Assembly: GCA_020465985.1 (NCBI GenBank)
Contig: JAANYP010009662.1
Span: forward strand, 1-64,000
Reading direction: 5' to 3'
DNA: 64,000 bases
Source: Centrapalus pauciflorus
Taxonomy: Eukaryota; Streptophyta; Magnoliopsida; Asterales; Asteraceae
Part shown: piece by piece, positions 54,546 to 64,000 of the stretch
How the letters are laid out: every line of letters begins with the position of its first letter
Position numbering within the stretch: position 1 is the first letter of the stretch
Program-made: the position numbers and the translations under genes
The notes under the pieces: model-generated
Told to the model about the DNA's origin: nothing
Databases searched by the model: none
Seen by the model: only the letters and a program-made list of their open reading frames with translations

Positions 54546-55876
54546 GATCAGAAATTCTGGCTAATAAACAAGCTTTTCGAATATCTTTTTGTGGCACTTT
54601 AATATATATATACGTAATGCCCATACACACACATGTATTTAAAGTATAAAGTTTATCAGTTATCAGAATCCGATCAAATAAAGTTTAAAGCTAAAAAGTT
54701 AATGTTCTTGCAATGATAAATTCTGGACAGGTTTAGATAATTCTGAACAAAGTAATAAAGTTTAAAAGTTAAAGTACTGAAAGTGGGTCAGAGTTTGTAA
54801 AGCCAAGCCAAACTCCAGAAAGTCACAGATAAAATCCTGAGATTACTCAGGTGGTGGAGAAATCTGCTTGATAAAGTCAACTGCTCAGTCTAAATTCAGT
54901 AAACTGTGAGTTATAGATATTCAGTTTTACATGCTTGATTCTGGTTGAGACATATTGTTGTTGATAGTTTATTTTGGCATTAATTTATGCTTAGCTGGAT
55001 TGTGACCTGTGCTCACCATGGTTCGGTGATGTCTTGTGGATCATGATGGCTATTTGACTTATCATTCTGCTTACGTTATACTTTCAATTCGTTTTAGTTA
55101 TTGTTATAAGTTGATATTGCCATCATGACTATGTTTATTATGCTTCCATCATTGCTCGTGTTTTTGATGTGTTGTTTCAGCATAGCATATTTTGCCTTAT
55201 CGGTCTATTGTTCTAGACCTTGCTATGTAACCAATTCTATTGAACTTGGTAGTGATTACTCCGATGCTCCCCCCACGATGTTTACTGGTAGCTAGCCCAG
55301 TATTGAGTGGATAGCTTCCACTAAAAGCATGAGTGTGGATTGGACATCATCCAATTCTTATTACTATGTCTCAATCTTGCGTGGCTGTAGCGGCAGTCAA
55401 GTTATATCACACTAATTACCCACTATCTGCTTGTTGTAATGCATGTAATTTGATAAATCTATATTCTCACTAAGCATTGCTTATAGTTGTTGTTAAACCT
55501 TTTTACATGAAAAGACAAAGGAAAAGCACCTGTCGGACCTAGTTCGTAGGTCTTACACGATCAAGTTGAAGTTTTTCATTGACCACTACTCAAACGACCT
55601 TTTGGTACAACTTTAAAGATGATAAATTGTGGTGGTCGGAGTAGATTTGCTTTGATTTGCATGATGACACGTACTAGACTAGTCTTGTACCTTTATAAGT
55701 TTAATTTGAACATTGTATTTCTGTACTAAAATTGTATTAAACTTAATCCTAATAGTTGTACTGTAATTTGAAATTACGCACTTAATTACTCTATCTTAGT
55801 TATGATTGATATCGTATTGCATAATGGTGGGACCTAGACATTGAGGACTGCCCTGTAAGGGGAGGTATTCACATGA

Positions 55877-55888
55877 TGGTATCAGAGC
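55877..55888 (+). other. Element F primer-binding site
   Basis: TGGTATCAGAGC three bases after the LTR end, complementary to initiator tRNA-Met. It shows that F is read on the plus strand. Confidence 0.92.
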
Positions 55889-55933
55889 CCATAGTTTGAG
55901 TGAATCAAGTATTATGTGGGTAATACTTGATCT

Positions 55934-56060
55934 CAAACTGTAGCAATACATAAGTATCAATCATTTAGGTGGTTTGAACTGAGATAGGATGTACAAACTG
56001 TAGCAATACATAAGTATCAATCATTTAGGTGGTTTGAACTGAGATAGGATGTACAAACTG
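55934..56060. repeat. Exact 60-bp tandem duplication in F leader
   Basis: The segment from CAAACTGTAGCAATACATAA to GATAGGATGTA occurs twice with a 60-bp period and no mismatch seen, between the primer site and gag. It looks recent or recently homogenised. Confidence 0.92.
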
Positions 56061-56132
56061 TTATGATGGGAATTAGGGTTCATAGCTCTAAGTCTATATA
56101 CTGATAGTTACATGATTTTATTTTCAGTAAAA

Positions 56133-57412
56133 ATGTCAGGATCAGGTGATGTCCCTGACAACATGTCTCCCCAGCAAATGTTTGAAATGGTACAACAACT
56201 ATTAGCACAACACTCAGAACAACAAAATAAGAATATTCAAGAACAACTTCAGGCCAGAGATAAGGCTGAAGCTAAAAGACGTGCTGGTTAGAAGAATAAG
56301 CAAAAAGATAAACAAGTCCAAAATGATGAGTCTGATTCTGATAACTCTAACCCTAATGTCCAAATCGAACAGCCGAAAGGCTTTCAACTTAAAGATTTTA
56401 AAGTGAGCGGTGCCCTAATCTTTGAGGGTACAGTAAACCAATCCAGGCTTTGGACTGGATAAGCCACACTGAAGAAATCTTCAGAATCTATGACTGCTTA
56501 GAATCCAAGAAAGTGAGTTACGCTTCTGCTCTGTTTGACGGTGCTGCTCGTGCCTGGTGGAAGACTCAGAGAAGTATTTAAGGAGAAGAGGTCATCCAGA
56601 CGTTAGAATGGGATCAATTCCTTTATATGTTTCACGCCAAATATTGTCCTGCTGACCAGCAAGACCAAATGGAGGTTCAATTGATGCAGTTAACCCAAGG
56701 AACCAAATCAGTAGACGAGTATGAGCACGAATTCTCACGGCTCTGTGGCTATTCTTCGTATCAAGTAGCCACAGAGGAAAGAAAGATGAACGGATTTCGT
56801 GGAGGTCTGAATCCGAGGTACAGACACCCTATGAACGTGATGAAGTATAAAAGTTATTTAGTGATGGTTGAAGCGGCGAGGCAGATAGAGAGAGGATACC
56901 TAGACTACGGCGATCAACTCTATGCTCCACAGACAAACCCGACATGTCCTTCTCCCATGAAGAAGCAAAGATTCGGCAAGTTCTTTAAGCCCAATAAATC
57001 ACAGTCCCAACAACCCCAACAATCTCAACAGTACAGTTCCCCTAAAAAATATCAAGCCGATGCTCTCATGAGTGAACCGTGATTTTGCAAACGATGTAGG
57101 AAATCTCATATGGGGCAGTGTAATACTGATGACATGACCTGCTATGTGTGTAGTAAGATCGGCCACAATAGTGAGGAGTGTCCCAAACGGGGTCTTGGAT
57201 GTGCAAAGTGTGGGAAACGTGGACACTTTATGTATCAGTGTCATACCGGACGCCGAAGTCAATCACTATCATCCGCCGGAGGTTCAACGATGAAGAGTTC
57301 TGCTGCAACGCCAACTGCAAGGACTCGAGCATTTCAGATAACAACGGAGGAATCAAAAGAAACCCAAGATGTGGTTACCGATACGTTCTTATTAAATTCT
57401 ATACCTGCTCGT
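56133..57412 (+). pseudogene. Element F gag and start of protease, cut by element G
   Basis: ATG at 56133-56135 (MSGSGDVPDNMSPQQMFEM) follows the leader. The same protein as in A can be read: IQEQLQARDKAEAKRR, a TAG at 56289-56291, PKGFQLKDFKVSGALIFEG, and a one-base loss near 56440. From 56627 the capsid part is open (QLMQLTQGTKSVDEYEHEF). After a TGA at 57080-57082 come three knuckles (CKRCRKSHMGQC, CYVCSKIGHNSEEC, CAKCGKRGHFMYQC). The protease start FLLNSIPAR runs into LTR G at 57413, before the active-site Asp. Confidence 0.92.
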
Positions 57413-57868
57413 TGTAACATCCTAGGATTGAAATAAATATTATCGAGGATATTTAGCTTTAATTGTTGTAATTTATGTAATCAAGTTGGATCATCTACAA
57501 AAGTTAATTGTTTGGGAATTTAAAGTTGATTGCTATGTTGCGTAATTAAGAAATTTTAAGATTTCAACTTTATTTATTAAGTATGATAAATTATAAATTG
57601 ATTAGTGATGATAAAATAAAAAAGGGATCTTTATTTAAGAAAATCAGTTAAGTGGAGGGGCTAAATGTGCCAAATGCTGAAGATGTGAATAAAAGACTAA
57701 ATTGTGTTTCATTTTGATCACTTTCAACTTCTTACTACTTTCTCTCTCTATATGCGGTTTCTCTCATCTTCATCAAACCAAGAAAACCGAAAAGTTGGAA
57801 TTTAAGGCTGACAGTTTGGAATCAAGCTGCTAGGAAGGAGCTATAAGCACTCTAACCATCGATTTGAG

Positions 57869-59128
57869 GTAAAATTTACTCAATTTCACGAATTTAATGA
57901 TTTGGTGTTTGGTTTTTGAGAGAACCGAATCACAAACTACGATTGTAGATGATGATGCATGTTATATATTGTTATGGATTCGTTTAAATCGGGTGTTTGG
58001 GGTGCTATGTATCAAATTTCAGCTTCTGATTCAGACTCTAAGTATCATTTCTGAAATTAACTATGTGTTTTAGTGTGTGTTCGACGGGTTGCATAAAGAT
58101 GGCAAATTAGGGACTGATATGGTACAAAATAGGATATAATCGATGTTAAAAGTGTTGAAAATGAGTATATTTAAGTTGGTATTAATTGTTTCATATATTG
58201 GATAAGTACAAAAAAATGATGATTGAATTAAATCTGGAAAAATATTAAAACCGCACAAGTAAGAATTCGGATCATCCGAATTTCGGGTGGGGTCCGAACT
58301 CGGATGGAATCTCAGATGAAATTTCTTATGGAAAATTATTGGAAAAGTTAAAAGTCAAACATGAATTTCGGATGGTCAAGGCATCCGAAATTCGGATCAA
58401 GATGACATCCGAATTTCAGATGAGTAATGCAATCCGAATTCGGATGGGGTCCAAATTCGGATGGGAATCCGAAATTTCGGGTCAATTGTTGTAAAACTTA
58501 TAAAATTAAGTTTTTATGAAATAAACAATTATTGACAGTGATGTTTTATTATTACTGAGTTAACAGGTCCCTTGTGGTGTTGTTTAACCCACAGTGGGGT
58601 ACTTTGTGATTCCGGTTAAAAGCCCGAGGAGAAATAATATTAATTGAGGTTACATAACGCACCCACTGTGAGTACCTAGGATTATATATGTCTGCATTTC
58701 TTTATTGTCAGCTGTGTTCATTGAGGCCTGTTGTTTCACTTTTGGTTGGAATTCTACTGACTTGCGTAATTGTAGATGCACATTGTTTCTTGTTGCATGT
58801 CCGGATCTTTGTTGTGCATCTTCTGTTTGGCTTACGAGCCATGATTGGTAATTCGATGCTACCGAGGCTATATGACCTGGAGCTGATCCCTCCGAGGTCT
58901 TGATGGGCAGGTGTAGCATCCCCGACGGTAATGTCTGCCTCAATTGAATGTGTTATTTCGTGCATTTGGCACGATGAAGCTACGATTCATTTCCGTACTT
59001 CGTGTATGAAGAGGGTATACGGTGTGTGTTGCCGGTGTAACCCTTGTGTGCTGCATAAACATATGCTGAATATGTAATCTCTGTACTCACTAAGCTTTGC
59101 TTACCCCCTAGTTGCTCACTTTTTACAG
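57869..59128 (+). other. Possible intron inside the 5' LTR of G
   Basis: Donor-like TTTGAG|GTAAAA at 57869. Branch-like CTCACTAAGC at 59087 and acceptor TTTTTACAG|GAAAAG ending at 59128. A second acceptor-like TTAACAG|GTCCC is at 58567. These sites are kept in the other G LTR and in H. Predicted only. Confidence 0.35.
58265..58490. repeat. Palindromic ATCCGAATTTCGGAT-type array, 5' LTR of G
   Basis: About nine variants such as GGATCATCCGAATTTCGG, CATCCGAAATTCGGATC and AATCCGAATTCGGATGG, spaced 20-60 bp apart. Confidence 0.85.
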
Positions 59129-59443
59129 GAAAAGGAAAATCCGCTGCCAAACCTTCTAGTTAGGTCTTTTGTGAAGTCTTGGAAGATTTGCTGCTACTTA
59201 ATCGGTAAACAAATTATGGGACCAATGTTGTAATTTATTCTGAGTGATGTAATAATGTATTGAGTACGTAAACTAGTATTGGAACCTTGTAGCACCGTAG
59301 GGTGTATGACTTGAATTTTAATTAAGTACTTTATTGCTTCCGCATTTGTATTAAGTAATCAGATCATTATGTAATGGTTATTGTATGTTGATTTATCATG
59401 GGTGTTATGATTGTGGTTATTGTGGCAAGGGTGTCACAAGGAA

Positions 59444-59455
59444 TGGTATCAAAGC
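59444..59455 (+). other. Element G primer-binding site, one mismatch
   Basis: TGGTATCAAAGC lies five bases after the LTR. It differs from the initiator tRNA-Met complement used by B and F by one G-to-A change. Confidence 0.75.
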
Positions 59456-59657
59456 AGTAGTTTGAGATTCAAGTGTCCGTGAGGTCTTGGTCTCAAACAT
59501 TAGGTGATGATATGTAGAGATATTAAGTAATGATCTGAACTAAGATAGGTTATGATCTAGAAATAATAGGAAATTAACTTTCATACGGAACAATGGGTGG
59601 TGTCTTTAAATAAATGACATGTTTACTAAATAAGTTATATGTTTCAACTTTCAGAAC

Positions 59658-60597
59658 ATGTCTGGAGAAGGAATGACACCGCAAGAAACAAGGGAGATGA
59701 TGTTAGCCATGATGGCGGAGAAAAACAAAATAATGCAAGAACAATTTCGGGCTCGAGATGAGGCCGAAGCCAAGAGAAGAGAGGATAAGAGAAATAACAA
59801 AGAGAAAGAGGGCAACAATGATGACAACCAAGATGACAACACTGGGTCATCAAATAAGCCCAAGGGTTGTCAGTTTAAGGATATTAATAGAAACGGAGCT
59901 GTCGAGTTTAATGGAGTAGGTGATGTTGTTGCCGCTCTAGAATGGATAACAGCAACCGAACGAACATTCCGAATCAGCGATTGTGCTGCGAAGGACATGG
60001 TCCGGTTTGCTACAGCCATGCTTAATAAAGAAGCAGCTATCTAGTGGAATTCCATGGTGAATGCTTTGACACTGGGGAAGGTTACTGTTATGACTTGGGC
60101 TGAGTTCACTGATATATTCACTCAGCAATACTGCCCGGCTAATGAACGCCGAAGACTTGAAGCGAAGTTCATGACGCTTATGCAGGGGATTAAGACTGTG
60201 TCCCAATATGTTGTGGAATTCACGAGGCTGAGTTTGTTTGCGCCTCATCAAGTTGATACTGAGGAAAGGAAAGTGACTATGTTCAAGGTTGGTTTGGATA
60301 TGGAGATCAAAAGGGTTATGAGTAATGTTCGCTACCCCACTTTTGCTAGCCTGTTGGAAGGCGCCAGAAATGCGGAACAGATTTTGCTTATGACGGGATA
60401 CATAATTGGGTCTGCCGCTGCTGCTACTAACCCAACACAACCATCACTGCCGAAACACCAACGTGAAGGGGGATACTCGGGTTCTTCTCGCTCATTGCAG
60501 TATTCACCTCAGCAATCTTACCATCGGCCATTTGGGTCTTCTAATCGGGCTCGTGCCTACTCCATCAACACCGAGCCGCAATATTGTAATAAGTGTC
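59658..60597 (+). pseudogene. Element G gag
   Basis: ATG at 59658 (MSGEGMTPQETREMMLAMMA) after a 219-bp leader. It shows EQFRARDEAEAKRREDKR, PKGCQFKDINRNGAVEFNG and ATERTFRISDC. A TAG at 60042-60044 replaces the first Trp of the expected Trp-Trp pair. The capsid part follows in frame (AEFTDIFTQQYCPANERRR, TLMQGIKTVSQYVVEFTRL). The sequence breaks within the first zinc knuckle (YCNKCQ) at about 60597 and passes in frame into RNase H. Confidence 0.9.
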
Positions 60598-62231
60598 AAC
60601 TCTACACGGACCATAAGAGTTTGAAATACATTTTTATTCAGAAAGAGCTTAAGATGAGGCAAAAACGTTCAATGGAACTTATAAAGAATTACGACTGTGA
60701 GATCCTTGATCATCCCGGAAAGGCTAACATGGTAGCCGATGCTTTAAGCCGTAAGGCCTACTTTAAGGACTGCTGTTACATGATGACTTCGACAATGTTA
60801 ACCTCCATGATTATCGATGATGTTAAAGCGGCACAAATGGAAGCTTTAAAGGAAGAAAACATTGATGCCGAGGATATAAGGGTACCGAAGAAGATCATGG
60901 AAACGAGTGAGTCGGGACTGAAAAGTGTATATGGAAGGATCTGGGTGCCAAAGTTTGGGGATATGAGAAGAGCGATAATAGAGGAAATGCATCAATCGAG
61001 ATTTTCTGTACATCCCGGAAGCACAAAAATGTACAACGAATTAAAAGCAGACTTTTGGTGGCCCGGACTGAAGAAGGACATTGAGCAATATGTTGAAAGG
61101 TGCAGGACATATGGGTTAGTGAAAGCTGAACATAAGCAACCTTATGGTAGTCTGCAACCGCTTCCCATTCCGGAATGGAAGTGGGAACACATAACTATGG
61201 ATTTGTCACTAAGTTGCCGAAGACTAGGCGTCAACACGATGCAGTATGGGAGATCGTTGATAGGTTGACTAAGTCTACTCACTTTATTCCGATTAGAGAA
61301 AGTTATTCATTGGACAGATTGGCTCAAAATTATATGAGCAAAATTGTTTCTAGACATGGAGTTCCGAAGTCTATTGTATCAGATCGGGATAGTTGCTTCA
61401 CTTCTATTTTCTGGTCGGCTGTACAAGAAGGATTGGGAACGAGGATTGCTATGAGTACAGCTTATCATCCGCAAATTGATGGTCAAAGTGAACGGACCAT
61501 CCTTACACTCGAAGATATGATGCAGTCGTGCATTTGGATCTGGGTGGTAATTGGGACGATCATTTACCACTAATAGAATATTCGTAGAACAACAGTTACC
61601 ACGCGACCATAAATAAAGCACTGTTTGAGGCACTATATGGAAGGAGATGTAGGACTCCTACTTGCTGGAGGAAAACAGGAGAGACTCCGATTGCTAGGCC
61701 GACATTATTACAAGAAACGAATGAGAAAATACAGCTGGTAAGACAGAATAAGAAAGCGGCCCAAGATCGACAGAAAAGTTATCACGACAGAAGGCACAAG
61801 CCGATTAGTTTTAATGTGGATGATTGGGTTTATTTGAAGGTATCACCTATGAGAGGTGTTACACGTTGTGTGAAAAGAGGTAAACTGGCTCCGAGATTTG
61901 TCAACATAAGAGAGAAAGTTGGGAACCAGTCATATCATTTGGAATTGCCTGAAGAGATGTCGGGCATACATCCGGTGTTTCATGTGGGGAATCTTAGAAA
62001 GTCCTTCACTACTGGAAATGAAGACTGGGCTGATCACACAGAGCTGCAAATTGACGAAAGGCTCCGATATGTGGAAGAGCTAGAATGTGTGTTGGATACT
62101 AAAGTGAAAAAGCTAAGGAGCAAAGAGATAGAGATGGTGCTGATACGTTGGAAGCATCAGGGGCAAACCATACATGGGAGTCAAAGTTAGATATGATGAA
62201 AAAGTATCCACAACTATTTGAAGACAAGTAA
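60598..62231 (+). pseudogene. Element G RNase H end, integrase and chromodomain-like tail
   Basis: Starts in mid RNase H (LYTDHKSLKYIFIQKELKMR). The integrase zinc region reads HQSRFSVHPGSTKMYNELKA and ERCRTYGLVKAEHKQ, where the last Cys position is Tyr as in A. After a shift near 61200 the core shows IVDRLTKSTHFIPIRE, SIVSDRDSCFTSIFW and GQSERTILTLEDM with all three acids. Another shift is near 61540. The C-terminal domain (YHLELPEEMSGIHPVFHVG) and tail (KVKKLRSKEIEMVLIRWKH) follow, ending at TAA 62229-62231. Protease, RT and half of RNase H are deleted. Confidence 0.92.
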
Positions 62232-62268
62232 CTTCGAGGACGAGGTTTGAGCGTGGTGGAGCTCATGT
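62232..62268 (+). other. Element G polypurine tract region
   Basis: CTTCGAGGACGAGGTTTGAG and GCGTGGTGGAGCTCATG lie between the pol stop and the 3' LTR. The second part matches the sequence before the LTR of A (minus strand, 14556-14575). Confidence 0.6.
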
Positions 62269-64000
62269 TGTAACATCCTAGGATTTAAATAAATATTATC
62301 GAGGATATTTAGCTTAAATTGTTGTAATTTATGTAATCAAGTTGGATCATCTACAAAAGTTAATTGTTTGGAAATTTAAAAGTTGATTGTTATGTTGCGT
62401 AATTAAGAAATTTAAGATTTCAACTTTATTTTTTAAGTATGATAAATTATAAATTGATTAGTGATGATAAAATAAAGAATGGATCTTTATTTAATAAAAT
62501 CAGTTAAGTAGAGGGGCTAAATGTGCCAAAGGCAGAAAGATGTGAATAAAAGACTAAATTGTCTTTTATTTTGATCACTTTCAACTTCTCACTACTTTCT
62601 CTCTCTATATGCGGTTTCTCTCATCTTCATCAAACCAAGAAAATCGAAAAATTGGAATTTAAGGCTGAAAGTTTGGAATCAAGCTGCTAGGAAGGAGCTA
62701 TAAGCAGTTTAACCATCGATTTGAGGTAAAATTTACTCAATTTCATGAATTTTATGATTTGGTGTTTGGTTTTTGAGAGAACCGAATCACAGATTACGAT
62801 TGTAGATGATGATGCATGTTATATATTGTTATGGATTCGTTTAAATCGAGTGTTTGGGATGCTATGTATCAAATTTCAGCTTCTGATCAGACTCCAAGTA
62901 TAATTTCTTAAATTAACTATGAGTTTTAGTGTGTGTTCGACGAGTTGCATAAAAATGGCAAATAAGGGACTGGTAGGTACAAAATAGGATATAATCGATG
63001 TTAAAAGTGTTGAAAATGAGTATATTTAAGCTGGTATTAATTGTTTCATATATTGGATAAGTACAAAAAATGATGATTGAATTAAATCCGGAAAAATATT
63101 AAAATTGCACAAGTAAGAACACGGATCATCCAAATTTCGGGTGAGGTCCGAACTCGGATGGAATTTCTTATGGAAAATTATTGGAAAAGTTACAAGTCAA
63201 ACATGAATTTCGGATGGTCAAGGCATCCGAAATTCGGATCCAGATGACATCCGAATTTCGGATGAATAGTGCAATCCGAATTCGGATGGGGTCCGAATTC
63301 ATATGGCAATCCGAAATTTCGGGTCAATTGTTGTAAAACTTATAAAAGTAAGTTTTTATGAAATAAACAATTACTGAAATTGATGATTTTTTATTACTGA
63401 CTTAACAGGTCCCTTATGGTGTTGTTTAACCCACAGTGGGGTACTTTGTGATTCCGGTTGAAAGCCTGAGGAGAAATAATATTAACTGAGGTTACATAAT
63501 GCACCCACTGTGAGTACCTAGGATTATATATGTCTGCATTTATTTATTGTCAGCTGTGTTCATTGAGGCTTGTTGTTTCACTTTCGATTGGTATTCTACT
63601 GACTTGCGTTGTAGATGCACATTGTTGCTTGTTCGGATCTTTGTTGTGCATCTTCTGTTTGGCTTACGAGCCATGATTGGTAATTCGATGCTATCGAGGC
63701 TATATGACCTGGAGCTGATCCCTTCGAGGTCCTGATGTGGCAGGTGTACCATCCCCGATGTTAATATCTGCCTCAACTGAATGTTTTATCCGCGCATTTG
63801 GCAAGATGGAGCTGCGGCTCGTTCCCGTACTTCGTGTACGAAGAGGGTATACGGTGTGTGTTGCCGGTGTTACCCTAGTGTGCTGCATAAATATTTGCTG
63901 AATCTATAATCTCTGTACTTACTAAGCTTTGCTTACCCCCTAGTTGCTCACTTTTTACAGGAAAAGGAAAATCCGCTGTCGGACCTTCTAGTTAGGTCTT
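62269..64000 (+). repeat. Element G 3' LTR, cut by the window edge
   Basis: Begins TGTAACATCC and follows the 5' LTR to the end of the window, with small indels and substitutions. About 300 bp are missing at the right. Includes the same donor-like TTTGAGGTAAAA (62721-62732) and acceptor-like TTTTTACAGG (63952-63961). Confidence 0.95.
63118..63325. repeat. Palindromic array, 3' LTR of G
   Basis: Same array as at 58265-58490 with small differences. One early unit is shortened (about 30 bp absent after GAACTCGGATGGAAT) and some words are mutated. Confidence 0.85.

Larger units (their letters stand above)
51729..55508 (+). other. Possible intron inside LTR F
   Basis: Donor-like TTTAG|GTAAGA at 51729. 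At the acceptor position the sequence reads TTTTTACAT instead of ACAG (55499-55508), so this copy may have lost the site. The palindrome array and the foldback element lie between them. Inferred by comparison with LTRs A, G and H. Confidence 0.25.
51366..55873 (+). repeat. Element F 5' LTR (gypsy), interrupted by a foldback element
   Basis: Runs from TGTAACAACC to GGTATTCACA. Without the insertion at 52078-54230 it is about 2355 bp and matches LTR A along its length. It carries GAGGACTAAAAGTGTC, an AATAAAAGAC/GTCTTTTATT inverted repeat, a CT-rich tract, TTTAGGTAAG, a palindrome array, CTCACTAAGCATTGCTTA and a terminal GGACTGCC block. The left flank CCAGA (51361-51365) would be the target duplication. 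The 3' LTR is outside the window. Confidence 0.92.
57413..59438 (+). repeat. Element G 5' LTR (gypsy)
   Basis: 2026 bp from TGTAACATCC to GGGTGTCACA. It repeats at 62269 with close similarity. It is preceded by CTCGT (57408-57412), the probable target duplication. Inner plan as in F and H: AATAAAAGAC, CT-rich tract, TTGAGGTAAAA, palindrome array, CTCACTAAGCTTTGCTTA and TTTTTACAGGAAAAGG, then GGTAGCACCGTAGGGTGT-like text near the end. Confidence 0.95.

Overview
This window looks like plant nuclear DNA made almost entirely of transposable elements. I found no host gene that I would defend, and no rRNA or tRNA gene. The evidence for a plant is chromovirus-type Ty3/gypsy elements, Sirevirus-type Ty1/copia elements with an extra ORF after pol, a Mutator-like transposase fused to an OTU protease domain, and primer-binding sites matching initiator tRNA-Met (TGGTATCAGAGC). 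Heavy nesting and 2-2.5 kb LTRs fit a large eudicot genome. A daisy-family or related asterid is my guess from family resemblance only.

Layout, left to right. (1) 1-8463: a decayed gypsy element R1 on the minus strand, whose left LTR is cut by the window edge. (2) 8464-9340: part of another LTR. It abuts (3) 9341-11731, the second half of a dead Mutator-like transposase gene with a C-terminal OTU domain. (4) 12241 to about 19055: gypsy element A (minus), with a 3' LTR and almost readable gag-pol but no 5' end, fused to (5) a Tork-like copia fragment (about 19055-21344). (6) 21345-33077: copia element B (minus), a complete Sirevirus with both LTRs and a perfect GATAC target duplication. (7) 33083-38770: the pol end, spacer and additional ORF of a second Sirevirus, C, with a 305-bp MITE in it. 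(8) 38771-41272: an isolated gypsy LTR, H. (9) 41273-51365: Sirevirus D (minus) joined upstream to a piece of a diverged relative, E, by an in-frame RT-integrase chimera. (10) 51366-57412: gypsy element F (plus), same family as A, with a 2.1-kb foldback Mutator-like element in its LTR. It is broken in the protease by (11) 57413 to the window end: gypsy element G (plus), an internally deleted copy.

Order of events. E/D were hit by F. F's LTR was then hit by the foldback element, and F's protease by G. B inserted into the Tork-like copia fragment.

The most unusual signal is a recurring architecture. Irregular arrays of short palindromes, most often ATCCG-core-CGGAT with cores such as AATT, occur in gypsy LTRs (A, F, G) and in the pol-to-aORF spacers of copia Sireviruses (C, D). 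A different word (TACCGAAAC) sits in the same place in LTR H. In every case the array lies between a plausible splice donor (GGTAA) and a plausible acceptor (ACAG or similar). The C and D arrays are also downstream of a TATA-like box that could drive the additional ORF. Element B shows a variant: CTGTTC/GAACAG words cluster upstream of the TATA box in both its LTR and its internal spacer.
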